Shown piece by piece: positions 44,263 through 53,012 of a stretch of 64,000 nt of DNA. The position numbers and the translations under genes were made by a program. The stretch is taken from NCBI GenBank assembly GCA_035506295.1, contig DATJPR010000205.1, forward strand, positions 27,968 to 91,967, read 5' to 3'. Origin of the DNA: DATJPR01 sp035506295 (GTDB lineage: Bacteria; Bacteroidota; Ignavibacteria; UBA10030; UBA6906). The notes under the pieces were generated by a model, which was given only the letters and a program-made list of their open reading frames with translations, had not been told where the DNA came from and ran no database searches. The stretch's first letter is position 1; each line of letters begins with the position of its first letter.

Positions 44263-44856
44263 TTAGCAAAAGCTCGTGTCTTTTTCCAGTGCCGCCAGGA
44301 GCAGCCGGAAATAGTCTTCCCTCGCAACCTCAACCGCCCCGAACTGTCGGACATGATCGTTGATGATTTGAGAGTCGAGCAAAACGAAGCCACGAGCCAC
44401 CAGATGCCTGACAAGGAACTCGAGACACACCTTGGACGCATCGGATATCCTCGTAAACATCGATTCACCGAAAAACGCTCCACGAATCGCAACACCGTAC
44501 AACCCGCCTGCCAGCTCTCCTTCAAACCAGGCTTCAACGCTATGTGAAAAGCCACGCCGGTGCAAAACGGTATAGGCGTGGATGATCTCGTCCGAGATCC
44601 ATGTCTCGGACCTTGACGCACACAACTCAATGACAGAAGGAAAACATTTATCTACTGTGATGGAGAACACAGATCGGTGAATCGTCCGGCGGAGGCTCCG
44701 GGGGATCCGAAATCCCTCCAATGGGAGGATGCACCTGGGATCGGGCGAAAACCACCTAATTATGCCATTTCTCGAGTCCGCCATCGGAAAGTAACCGGCC
44801 ATGTACGCCGCCAGAATCCTCTCCGGACTCAATTCTGGATCGCTCACGCTGGGCAC
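44263..44856 (-). CDS. aat: Leucyl/phenylalanyl-tRNA--protein transferase
   Basis: A 197-residue Aat enzyme that attaches Leu or Phe to N-terminal Arg/Lys for N-end-rule degradation. Family motifs: WFSPDPRCILPL, EGELAGGLYGVAIRGAFFGE and the C-terminal LLDSQIINDHVRQFGAVEV. It begins at a GTG preceded by GAGAGGGG. The N-degron adaptor ClpS is not here, but ClpC, a Clp unfoldase, is 1.6 kb away on the other strand. It is 10 bp after the 64-aa gene. Confidence 0.94.
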   Translation of the reverse strand: MPSVSDPELSPERILAAYMAGYFPMADSRNGIIRWFSPDPRCILPLEGFRIPRSLRRTIHRSVFSITVDKCFPSVIELCASRSETWISDEIIHAYTVLHRRGFSHSVEAWFEGELAGGLYGVAIRGAFFGESMFTRISDASKVCLEFLVRHLVARGFVLLDSQIINDHVRQFGAVEVAREDYFRLLLAALEKDTSFC

Positions 44857-44866
44857 AAAACCCCTC

Positions 44867-45061
44867 TCACCAATTCCTCAGCCGCGCCGGGACATACTGA
44901 TCGTACAGTTCTTTGAGCCGGCTCCGGGAATGATTATCAAGGTCTTCATCGTCTTTGTCCCGCTTCACGAACATATCAAACTCTTCAAGGTCTCGCCTGT
45001 TCATCTTGTGCGTGTAGTCCTTGAGTTCGAGGATCATCTTGTGCTGTTCAATGTGGGTCAT
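44867..45061 (-). CDS. Small hypothetical protein
   Basis: A 64-residue acidic-basic alternating helical protein (MILELKDYTHKMNRRDLEEF) with an Asp-rich centre and basic end. It precedes aat by 10 bp and has its own TTGTGA-17-TATCAT promoter (45117-45145), so it is probably translated. No family recognised. Confidence 0.6.
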   Translation of the reverse strand: MTHIEQHKMILELKDYTHKMNRRDLEEFDMFVKRDKDDEDLDNHSRSRLKELYDQYVPARLRNW

Positions 45062-45116
45062 CGGGAATGCCTCAACAAGTGTGCACTCTCACCAAACGAG
45101 CATGGGATTGCCCTGA

Positions 45117-45145
45117 ATGATACCGAAACAGGGGGTGTCTCACAA
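45117..45145 (-). promoter_or_regulatory. Promoter of the small gene/aat/purC operon
   Basis: Minus strand TTGTGA (45145-45140), 17-bp spacer, TATCAT (45122-45117); predicted 5' UTR about 50 nt before the ATG at 45061. Confidence 0.5.
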
Positions 45146-45232
45146 GGCCGATCACCCGATAGATATCATGCTGAAGGTTGCTTTTTCAGAAAGGTTTTCC
45201 AACCATACGATGACTGCTACCGGAGAGCCACA

Positions 45233-46126
45233 GTGTTATCCTCCTACCTTCGACTGATGCGTCCCCGACAGTGGGCGAAAAATGCATTCGTCTTTGCCCC
45301 GTTGATATTCGCCCGTCAGCTTTTCGAGATGCACCAGGCGCTCCTGGCTCTCCAGGCCTTCCTCGCCTTCAACGCTGCCGCAAGCTTCGTCTACGCGATC
45401 AATGACGTGGTTGATGCGCCTCTGGACAGGCTGCATCCCGAAAAACGCAACCGGCCGGTGGCATCGGGCGCCCTTACGTCACAACAAGCTCTCTGGTTTG
45501 GCGGCGCCCTGTTCCTTGTTGCACTCGGTTTGACGATTACGCTTGACGTCCGATTCATCACGGTCATCGTGATTTACGTGGTGATGAATTTGTTTTACAC
45601 CTACCGTCTGAAGCAAGTCCTGTTGCTCGACGTCTTCATCATTGCCGCCGGATTCATGCTGCGGGTCATCGGCGGAGCTTTTGCGATCCGCGTCAACGTT
45701 TCCAGCTGGCTTGTCCTCTGCTCCTTGTTCATCTCCCTGTTTCTTGGCTTCGGGAAACGCCGGGCCGAGATCCTCCGCATCGAGGATGAGGACCCGGAGC
45801 GGAAACGTCCCGTGCTCTCGGGATACAACGTTTCGTTTCTCGATCAGATGATCACGATCACCGCCGCCGGCGCTGTCATCTCCTATGCCCTGTACACGGT
45901 CGCCCCGCGGACCGTGGACACGTTCGGCACGGAGAAACTTATTTACACGACGATCCTCGTCTGCTACGGGATCTTCCGGTATCTCTTTCTCACGTATCAG
46001 TCGACCAAGCCCGAAAATCCGACCAATCTCGTGACATCCGACCGGGTGATCTTCATCACCGGTCTTCTCTGGATCGCGTCCTGCGTCCTGATCATCTACC
46101 AGGGCGGGAAGTTCCGGCTGATGTAA
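45233..46126 (+). CDS. UbiA-family prenyltransferase (DPPR synthase-like)
   Basis: A 297-residue polytopic protein. The first Asp-rich motif is NDVVDAPLDRLHPEKRNRPV and the second lies in GKRRAEI, closest to decaprenyl-phosphate phosphoribosyltransferase, which makes a polyprenyl-phospho-pentose donor. About 8-9 membrane helices are visible. The start is a GTG at 45233 with GGAGAG at 6 nt; upstream frame extension to 44801 lacks membrane character and overlaps aat. Product is likely an envelope glycolipid precursor. Confidence 0.88.
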   Translation: MLSSYLRLMRPRQWAKNAFVFAPLIFARQLFEMHQALLALQAFLAFNAAASFVYAINDVVDAPLDRLHPEKRNRPVASGALTSQQALWFGGALFLVALGLTITLDVRFITVIVIYVVMNLFYTYRLKQVLLLDVFIIAAGFMLRVIGGAFAIRVNVSSWLVLCSLFISLFLGFGKRRAEILRIEDEDPERKRPVLSGYNVSFLDQMITITAAGAVISYALYTVAPRTVDTFGTEKLIYTTILVCYGIFRYLFLTYQSTKPENPTNLVTSDRVIFITGLLWIASCVLIIYQGGKFRLM

Positions 46127-46231
46127 TTCCGCCGGGAGCTTCATCGCCGAAGCAACGCGCGATTCTTCTTTGCTTCATCTTGCCTCCCTGAAATCGCCGA
46201 AAAGATCATCTTTCCGCCTGATTTCGATCAT

Positions 46232-46260
46232 TGACATGGTTTGGAGTATTCTCTATATTG
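46232..46260 (+). promoter_or_regulatory. clpC promoter
   Basis: TTGACA (46232-46237), 17-bp spacer, TATATT (46255-46260), followed by GATC. The leader is about 150 nt to the ATG at 46420. The hexamers are identical to those of the fur promoter. No CtsR-type direct heptamer repeat was seen around it. Confidence 0.75.
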
Positions 46261-46419
46261 ATCATAGGTTGCTGCAGGAAATGAAGAAGTTCAAGGGCAC
46301 CGACAGAGACCGGGCGGCCGAAAGCCGAAATTGGCCGAGGAACCCACAAGGAACCGTCGAGTGTTGATTGTGTAGCAGCAGGATTCCAAGCGTTGCGTCA
46401 AATTTGATAGGGCATCAGC

Positions 46420-48915
46420 ATGGAAGGGAATTTTTCCAACAGAGTTCAGGAAGTCATCCGCCTTAGCCGCGAGGAGGCACTCCGCCTGGGTCATGACTAC
46501 ATCGGGACGGAACATCTTATTCTCGGAGTGATCCGGGAGGGGGAAGGGATCGCCGTCAAGATCCTCAGGAACCTTGGGGTGGACCTATACAAGCTCAAGA
46601 AGTCGATCGAAGACACAGTCCGGACTTCTGGCGGAACCCTGACCATCGGAAACATCCCCCTGACGAAGCAGGCCGAGAAGGTCCTCAAGATCACGTACCT
46701 CGAGGCGAAGCTCTACAAATCCGAGGTCATCGGCACGGAACATTTGCTGCTGTCTCTGCTGCGCGACGACGATAACATCGCCGCCCAGATTCTTCATCAG
46801 TTCAACATCCACTACGATACCGTCAAGGGCGAGCTGGACAACATCATCAGCGGCAAGCCCTCGAACCCGGCCCACACGCCTGCCCCGGAAAAGAAGCCCG
46901 AAAAATCCAAGACCCCCGTCCTGGACAATTTCGGCCACGATTTGACCCGGCTGGCAATCGAGGACAAGCTCGATCCGATCGTGGGGCGGGAAAAGGAGAT
47001 TGAGCGGGTCGCGCAGGTATTGAGTCGGAGAAAGAAAAACAACCCGGTGTTGATCGGCGAGCCCGGCGTCGGAAAGACCGCAATCGCGGAGGGGCTTGCC
47101 ATGCGCATCGTGCAGAAAAAAGTTTCGCGGGTTCTGCACGGCAAGCGGGTGGTGACGCTCGACCTCGCGGCGCTCGTCGCGGGGACGAAATACCGCGGTC
47201 AGTTCGAGGAACGGATGAAGGCGGTGATGAACGAGCTGGAAAAGGCGAAGGACGTCATCCTGTTCATCGATGAGCTGCATACGATCGTCGGCGCCGGCGG
47301 CGCTTCCGGATCGCTCGACGCGTCGAACATGTTCAAACCCGCGCTTTCTCGCGGCGAGCTGCAGTGCATCGGCGCAACGACGCTGGATGAGTACCGGCAG
47401 TACATCGAAAAGGACGGCGCACTCGACCGGCGCTTCCAGAAGATCATGGTCGACGCCACGACGGTCGACGAGACCATCCAGATCCTTTCCAACATCAAGC
47501 ACAAGTACGAAGACCATCACGGCGTACGCTATTCCGACAAGGCCATCGATGCCGCCGTGCGGTTGAGCGACCGCTATATTACCGACCGCTACCTCCCCGA
47601 CAAGGCGATCGACGTGATGGATGAAGCCGGCGCACGGGTCCATCTCGCGAACATTCATGTGCCGAAAGAGATCGTGGCGCTCGAAGGCGAAGTGGAGAAA
47701 ATCAAGCAGTCCAAGAACAGCGTCGTGAAGTCCCAGAACTACGAAGAGGCGGCGCGCCTGCGCGACCTCGAGAAGAAGCTGCTCAACGACCTGGAGATTG
47801 CTAAGCGGGAGTGGGAGCATCAATCGGAGAAAGCCGTCCACGACGTGACGGAAGAGCACATTGCCGACGTCGTGGGAATGATGACCGGAATACCGGTGAG
47901 CAAAATTGCGCAGTCGGAATCCGAGAAGCTGCTCCAGATGGAGAAAGCGTTGAAATGCCAGGTCATCGGCCAGGACGAAGCAATCGAAAAGCTGTCGAAG
48001 GCCATCCGCCGGACCCGGGCAGGACTGAAAGACCCGCGGCGTCCGATCGGTTCGTTCATCTTCCTCGGTCCGACCGGCGTCGGGAAAACGGAAATGGCGA
48101 AGGCGCTGGCGCGGTATCTGTTCGACACCGAAGAGGCCCTTGTCCGCATCGACATGAGCGAATACATGGAGAAGTTTTCGGTCTCCCGCCTCGTCGGCGC
48201 GCCCCCGGGCTATGTGGGATATGAGGAAGGCGGACAGCTGACGGAAAAAATCCGCCGGAAACCCTACTCCGTGGTCCTGCTGGATGAGATCGAGAAGGCG
48301 CATCCGGACGTGTTTAACATCCTCCTGCAAGTGCTCGACGACGGGGTCCTGACGGACAGCCTCGGGCGCAAGGTGGATTTCAAGAACACGATCCTCATCA
48401 TGACCTCAAACATCGGCACGCGCGATCTGAAGCGGGGTGGAGGAATCGGGTTCGGGACGTCGTCCCCCACGGCCGACCACGGTTCGATGAAGTCCACCAT
48501 TGAGGACGCGTTGAAGCGCGTGTTCAATCCGGAGTTCCTCAACAGGATCGACGACACCATCGTCTTCCACTCGCTCGAGAAGAAACACATCCTGGAAATC
48601 ATCGACATCCAGATGCACGAGCTGATGAAGCGCGTCAGTGCGATGGGCGTGTCGGTGGAGTTGAACAAGCAGGCGCGGGAATTCCTCGCGGACAAGGGGT
48701 TTGATCCCTCCTTCGGGGCCCGTCCCCTGCGCAGGGCGCTCCAGCGCTACGTCGAGGACGCGATCGCCGAAGAGATCCTCAAAGGGAATTATCCCGAAGG
48801 GACCAGAATCCGCGCGCGGGTGAACAAGAAGAAGGATGAGCTGAAGTTCACCGCCATCCTTCCGGAATCAAAGGGAGATGAGAAGCAGGAGGAGAAACCT
48901 GCGGGCGTTTCCTGA
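46420..48915 (+). CDS. clpC: ATP-dependent Clp protease ATPase subunit ClpC
   Basis: An 831-residue AAA+ unfoldase. Two Clp_N repeats (residues 1-150), NBD1 with Walker [16 protein letters not shown], a middle coiled domain containing a UVR motif ([19 protein letters not shown]), and NBD2 with [15 protein letters not shown] plus the ClpB_D2-small C-terminal domain. The UVR/middle domain distinguishes ClpC from ClpA and ClpB. It would feed substrates to ClpP, not encoded here. A 150-nt leader and terminator (48948-48977) bracket it, so it is monocistronic. Confidence 0.96.
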   Translation: MEGNFSNRVQEVIRLSREEALRLGHDYIGTEHLILGVIREGEGIAVKILRNLGVDLYKLKKSIEDTVRTSGGTLTIGNIPLTKQAEKVLKITYLEAKLYKSEVIGTEHLLLSLLRDDDNIAAQILHQFNIHYDTVKGELDNIISGKPSNPAHTPAPEKKPEKSKTPVLDNFGHDLTRLAIEDKLDPIVGREKEIERVAQVLSRRKKNNPVLIGEPGVGKTAIAEGLAMRIVQKKVSRVLHGKRVVTLDLAALVAGTKYRGQFEERMKAVMNELEKAKDVILFIDELHTIVGAGGASGSLDASNMFKPALSRGELQCIGATTLDEYRQYIEKDGALDRRFQKIMVDATTVDETIQILSNIKHKYEDHHGVRYSDKAIDAAVRLSDRYITDRYLPDKAIDVMDEAGARVHLANIHVPKEIVALEGEVEKIKQSKNSVVKSQNYEEAARLRDLEKKLLNDLEIAKREWEHQSEKAVHDVTEEHIADVVGMMTGIPVSKIAQSESEKLLQMEKALKCQVIGQDEAIEKLSKAIRRTRAGLKDPRRPIGSFIFLGPTGVGKTEMAKALARYLFDTEEALVRIDMSEYMEKFSVSRLVGAPPGYVGYEEGGQLTEKIRRKPYSVVLLDEIEKAHPDVFNILLQVLDDGVLTDSLGRKVDFKNTILIMTSNIGTRDLKRGGGIGFGTSSPTADHGSMKSTIEDALKRVFNPEFLNRIDDTIVFHSLEKKHILEIIDIQMHELMKRVSAMGVSVELNKQAREFLADKGFDPSFGARPLRRALQRYVEDAIAEEILKGNYPEGTRIRARVNKKKDELKFTAILPESKGDEKQEEKPAGVS

Positions 48916-48947
48916 AGAGCAACTATGACAGCCAGTCTGCAAAGCAC

Positions 48948-48973
48948 AAGGCGATCGAGCATTCGGTCGCCTT
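48948..48973 (+). terminator. clpC rho-independent terminator
   Basis: An 11-bp stem (48948-48958 with 48963-48973, one G-U pair) and 4-nt loop, followed by TTTT, 33 bp after the clpC stop. Confidence 0.88.
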
Positions 48974-48990
48974 TTTTGCCATGGACATCG

Positions 48991-49082
48991 GGGAGTAGGC
49001 AGTAGGGAGTACGCAGTAAGGAGAAAACGGGAACAACGGCCCTGCTGCTTTCTGCTTACCCCCTACTCCTTACTCCCTACTC
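48991..49082. repeat. Intergenic imperfect inverted repeat (GTAGGCAGTA type)
   Basis: The arms at 48991-49025 and 49050-49082 are imperfect reverse complements made of GGGAGTAGGCAGTAGGGAGT-like units. It lies between convergent clpC and a lipoprotein gene, right after the clpC terminator, and is the same type as the repeat at 11363-11468. Confidence 0.7.
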
Positions 49083-49110
49083 TTGTAGCACTTCCTGCCG
49101 AACCACCGCA

Positions 49111-50100
49111 TCACAGGCCAAGATCGATCTGGATGAAAGGCGCAAACCACATCCTCGTTGGCATGGCCGAACCGTCCTGGTTGACCATATCAGGAGCGAA
49201 CGCCCACCGTGCACCGATAAGCACCCGCTGGGCAGGTCCCACCGAGAAGGAAATGCCCGGGGAGAGGAGGACCAGGACCGCGGAAGCCTCTGCAGTGGAG
49301 TTTGCGCTTGACGTGACGGTGGTCCACCCTGTCCGCACGATGACCAGGTGGCTCGGTTCATACGAAAAAAAGCGCTCCTTCGACAACGTGATATTGACAA
49401 ACGGCTGAGCCCACCATCCATGGACCCGCGTGTTCAGGGTCATTCCTGCATACCAGCCGAACGGGCTCCCCGATCCCACATCGTTGTACAATGTCGTGTA
49501 GACTTTGGTCGCCGAGGAGAAGAGCGGCTGAATGGTCGTTTCGACTGCCGTGTTCACATCGTAGGACGCCGGGGTCCATTGGAAACCGGTGCTGATCCGC
49601 ATCCCGAGGACTTCCCCTTCCGACATCAGGCCGAGGCCGATGTGCCCGCCCCAGAGGTCCACGCCCTCGCCCGACGCGTAACAGAGGCCACCCTCGAGCG
49701 CGACAGATTTGCTCAGCGTGTAGTCCATCGAGAGCATCGCGTTGATGGACGGAGTCTTCCAGTGGAGATTTGTCCCCGTGTACGGGTACGCGTTCGTTCC
49801 TGGATGCAACTCCACGGTCCCGTTGCTGTTGAACACCGTGTCCACGACGTAAGCGCCGGAAGGACCCACTTTGCTGTGGCCGGGGACCCTGGCGTCCGTG
49901 GTGGTTCGGGAAGACACGGTGAGTGACGGGGAGATCGTCAGCTTTCCCGGCTCGACATCCTGTGCGACGCGGACCGGCAGATGGCCGGTCGGCGCGGTTA
50001 TGGTGGCATCCTGCAGGTAGACCTGTTCCGATACCACGCAACCGGAGAGCAGGAATGCGCTGAGAACGATTCCCGCTCCAACAACAGGGATTGTTTTCAT
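49111..50100 (-). CDS. Outer-membrane lipoprotein of unknown function
   Basis: A 329-residue lipoprotein with lipobox LSGC near residue 20 (MKTIPVVGAGIVLSAFLLSG). The rest is beta-rich with alternating hydrophobic strands and a C-terminal FIQIDLGL, resembling an outer-membrane barrel. Its start overlaps the phosphatase stop by 4 bp (ATGA), so it is translationally coupled to it. No family recognised. Confidence 0.75.
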   Translation of the reverse strand: MKTIPVVGAGIVLSAFLLSGCVVSEQVYLQDATITAPTGHLPVRVAQDVEPGKLTISPSLTVSSRTTTDARVPGHSKVGPSGAYVVDTVFNSNGTVELHPGTNAYPYTGTNLHWKTPSINAMLSMDYTLSKSVALEGGLCYASGEGVDLWGGHIGLGLMSEGEVLGMRISTGFQWTPASYDVNTAVETTIQPLFSSATKVYTTLYNDVGSGSPFGWYAGMTLNTRVHGWWAQPFVNITLSKERFFSYEPSHLVIVRTGWTTVTSSANSTAEASAVLVLLSPGISFSVGPAQRVLIGARWAFAPDMVNQDGSAMPTRMWFAPFIQIDLGL

Positions 50101-52916
50101 GGGAGGGATCCTATTTTCACTACCACGACGGTTTGGTCGTCGTGTTGCACCGCAGACCCGGCGAACGCGTGCACGCTCGCAAAGATCGCATCCTTGAGGT
50201 TTTCCGCGCCGGCCCGGGAATTCGATGCGATAACCTGATCGAGGCGATCATTCCCGTACTCCTCGCCTTGTGCGTTCATGGCCTCGGTGATCCCATCGGA
50301 AACAAACACAAACACGTCATTCGCGCGGCACGGAAAGGATCGTTGCTCGAGTTCGGTCGCGAATTTCTCCGTCTGATCCAACGCGAGCCCCAATCCCCTC
50401 GGGACAAGCTTTTCCGTCCTTCCTGTGCTTGCATCGAAATGCCAAAGCGGCAGATGGCCAGCGCGAGCAACGCTCACCGTCTGAGCCTTCGCGTCGAATT
50501 TCCCCCCGATCGCCGTCACATACGAGCTCTTTTCCATCCCCTGCGCCAGCAATGAGTTCGCACGGAGGAAGAGATCGAGCGGAGAGTCGACGAACGTATG
50601 CAATGACCGGAGCACGCCCTGCATCTTCGACATATACAGCGCGGCGGATGTTCCCTTTCCGCTGACATCGCCGACGATGATGGTCATGGATCCGTCCCCG
50701 CCGGGGAGGTAGTCAAAAAAGTCTCCCCCCACTTCCAGCGCAGGCAGCGACCGGCCGGCAATGTCCAGCCCGGGCACGGCCGGCGTCACTTGCGGAAGCG
50801 ACGCCAGTTGGATACGACGGGCGATTTCCAGTTCCCTCTTCAATCGTTCCTGCTCCGCGAGTTCCTCATACAGAAAAGCATTTTCGATGGCCACAGACGC
50901 CTGCAGCGCGACGGAGGAAAGAAAATCGATGTCCTCGGCGGTATAGGGCGCTTCAGAGAGTTTTTCCCCGAGAACCAGGACGGCGATCAATCTGTCCTTG
51001 GAGCGGACGGGAATGATGTGCTCGAACTGATATTTCCCGCATTCGTCGCGTAGTTCAGCGGGAAGACCGTCGCTTGCCAGCGGTCCTGCCGCCTGACCCA
51101 CGGCCGCCGCAAGAAGCGTCTCCTTGCTCCGACAGAATTCGCCCCAATTCTCCATCCCCTCCCCCTGCGCCTCTCTGCAGCAGCAGATCTTCTCATCCTT
51201 GAAGAAGAACACCGCCGCCCGCCGGAGTTTCATGAGATCCACGAGCTTCGCCACGATCCCCTTGCCAAGGCCGGTCATGCTCAGATTGGTTGAAAGCACT
51301 GCGGAGACTTCGGCCAACGCCCGGCGGTAGTCATATTGCGTCCGGTCAAACCGCCGATCTATCTCTCCCTGACCGAGCCTTCTCACCGTCGCCACCACCA
51401 CCCAGGCGAGCAGGCCGATGCAGACGAAAATCAGACGCTCCATTTCATTGGACTGTCCGGGAAGGAGAGAGGCGTCGTTGACTTCGATGGAGAGACCGTG
51501 GATCGTCACCAGCGGAAATCGGAGAGGCAGGCTGAGCGCATAGGTCAACAGCGTAAGGCCTGCACTGAGTACGACCACAGCCCAGAGAACGCTTGTCAGC
51601 ACATACTGGATCGTCCGTTTGATTCTCAGGTTCATCCCGAGAAGACGATAGCGGCCGATGGTATACAGCATGGCAAGAGGAAGGAGCAGGAGCGGGACAC
51701 CGACGAATCCCCATTGATCGAAATTGTTGGTGAAGATCAACACGATGAAGAGCAGGGTATTAATGATCCCGACCCCGTAGCCCGTCAGTTTCATGATCCG
51801 CCTGCGTTCCCGTGCCGCCGCATCGAGACCGCGACGCATGGCAAAACGGACAACGGTCCCGTAGAGGCCAAGGACCAGAAGCCCCGACCCGAGCAGGAGA
51901 ACTTCCGGGAAACCGCGCATCGTTCCCTGTGCACTCAGAACAATCATCAGCGCCGAAAGGGCCCCCGCGAGCAGATACTCGAGTCGAACAAGCCATCTCT
52001 TCTGGAGCGCCACTTTGTTCTCGGTCGGGAACATGAGCGAACCGTGCCAGGTGAACGCAAGCCCAAAATAGAGCGACAGAACCATTGCGATCCATCGTGC
52101 GACGATGACCACGCTCAGGTCAGGCTCGCGTCGAATTCCGAGAATCGCCAGTGCGAACCCGAGAGAGACGCCTCCAAGACCTATGAGCTGAGCAGCACGA
52201 AGCCTGGGCCGTTGCAGGCCGACAAATGCCCCGACACCCATGAAGGCAAGTCCGCTGAGGCTGAGAATAAGCAAGGAAAGAGGAAATCCGAATCGTGCCA
52301 GCGTCACTGGAAGGGCCATTGGCGCAAGGTCGCGCAGGACGTCGTAAACGATCACGTGTCCGCTTTGTGCGCGACGGAGAAGTACGTCGCCGTCCTCAGC
52401 TCCGGTAAACGTCTCGCCGTTGATCCGCACGATGATGTCTCCGACGCGCATGCCCGCCCTGTCCGATGCCCCTCCGGGTGTGACGGAGACAACAAGCGCC
52501 CCTTTCGGAAGATAGGTGAAGAGACTTTCGCTGATGGCGGTTCCGGAAACGCGGATCATGCTCCCGAGCCGCGGATAGGGTCGGATCAGATAGAGCGAAA
52601 CCATGGAGTCGGCGGTCAGCGACAAGCGGATGGCTCTAAGCCGATCGAGAGAGGGAACGCCGCGACCATTCAGGAGAACGAGAAGATCACCGGTCCGGAC
52701 GGTATCGGTGAACTTCCCGGCTTCGCTACGTCCTATGGTGCTGAGCGGCTGCCAGGTCCCGACGAGCGCCGGGACGGTCGCGCGGAAGGCGAGATGACCG
52801 GGAAGGTCGCTGAAGAGATTTTCATCGGTGGGAGACCCGGCAAAATTGTAGAAGGTGAACAGCGCGCCCGCCAGTAACACCGCTGTGAGTACGCCGATGC
52901 AGATTCTGAAGGCCAT
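50097..52916 (-). CDS. PDZ-membrane-GAF-PP2C (SpoIIE) phosphatase
   Basis: A 939-residue protein. A signal-anchor helix (about 5-25) precedes two PDZ-like segments, a weak one near 60-110 (TVRTGDLLVLLNGRGVPSLD) and a clear one near 135-195 (GGASDRAGMRVGDIIVRING), then about 8 helices (about 205-500), a GAF domain (about 545-690) and an RsbU/SpoIIE phosphatase with EVGGDFFDYLPGGDG and GDVSGKGTSAALYMSKMQG. It probably dephosphorylates an anti-sigma antagonist, sensing periplasmic input; partners are not adjacent. Its promoter lies within an inverted repeat. Confidence 0.92.
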   Translation of the reverse strand: MAFRICIGVLTAVLLAGALFTFYNFAGSPTDENLFSDLPGHLAFRATVPALVGTWQPLSTIGRSEAGKFTDTVRTGDLLVLLNGRGVPSLDRLRAIRLSLTADSMVSLYLIRPYPRLGSMIRVSGTAISESLFTYLPKGALVVSVTPGGASDRAGMRVGDIIVRINGETFTGAEDGDVLLRRAQSGHVIVYDVLRDLAPMALPVTLARFGFPLSLLILSLSGLAFMGVGAFVGLQRPRLRAAQLIGLGGVSLGFALAILGIRREPDLSVVIVARWIAMVLSLYFGLAFTWHGSLMFPTENKVALQKRWLVRLEYLLAGALSALMIVLSAQGTMRGFPEVLLLGSGLLVLGLYGTVVRFAMRRGLDAAARERRRIMKLTGYGVGIINTLLFIVLIFTNNFDQWGFVGVPLLLLPLAMLYTIGRYRLLGMNLRIKRTIQYVLTSVLWAVVVLSAGLTLLTYALSLPLRFPLVTIHGLSIEVNDASLLPGQSNEMERLIFVCIGLLAWVVVATVRRLGQGEIDRRFDRTQYDYRRALAEVSAVLSTNLSMTGLGKGIVAKLVDLMKLRRAAVFFFKDEKICCCREAQGEGMENWGEFCRSKETLLAAAVGQAAGPLASDGLPAELRDECGKYQFEHIIPVRSKDRLIAVLVLGEKLSEAPYTAEDIDFLSSVALQASVAIENAFLYEELAEQERLKRELEIARRIQLASLPQVTPAVPGLDIAGRSLPALEVGGDFFDYLPGGDGSMTIIVGDVSGKGTSAALYMSKMQGVLRSLHTFVDSPLDLFLRANSLLAQGMEKSSYVTAIGGKFDAKAQTVSVARAGHLPLWHFDASTGRTEKLVPRGLGLALDQTEKFATELEQRSFPCRANDVFVFVSDGITEAMNAQGEEYGNDRLDQVIASNSRAGAENLKDAIFASVHAFAGSAVQHDDQTVVVVKIGSLP

Positions 52917-52922
52917 GGCCGC

Positions 52923-52966
52923 CCCGGGGTTTCTTTTATGATACGAAGAAACCCCGGGAAAGTCAC
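52923..52966 (-). promoter_or_regulatory. Phosphatase gene promoter within an inverted repeat
   Basis: Minus strand GTGACT (52966-52961), 17-bp spacer, TATCAT (52943-52938). A perfect 13-bp inverted repeat (52923-52935/52946-52958) brackets the -10. It is either an operator or a terminator for the upstream kinase gene; no T-run follows it. Confidence 0.5.
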
Positions 52967-53012
52967 GCGACCCAATGCGTGGGAATCTTCGCTTCCGCGA
53001 AACGGTCGGCGG

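Noticed and set aside
46585..48330. Long minus-strand ORF opposite clpC
   Set aside because: Antisense shadow of clpC codons; no family match.
48991..49082. CRISPR-like repeat
   Set aside because: Units are unevenly spaced, only a few copies, form inverted arms and have no unique spacers or cas genes.
51336..52877. Long plus-strand ORF opposite the phosphatase gene
   Set aside because: Antisense shadow of a GC-rich coding region; charged, low-complexity translation with no family pattern.
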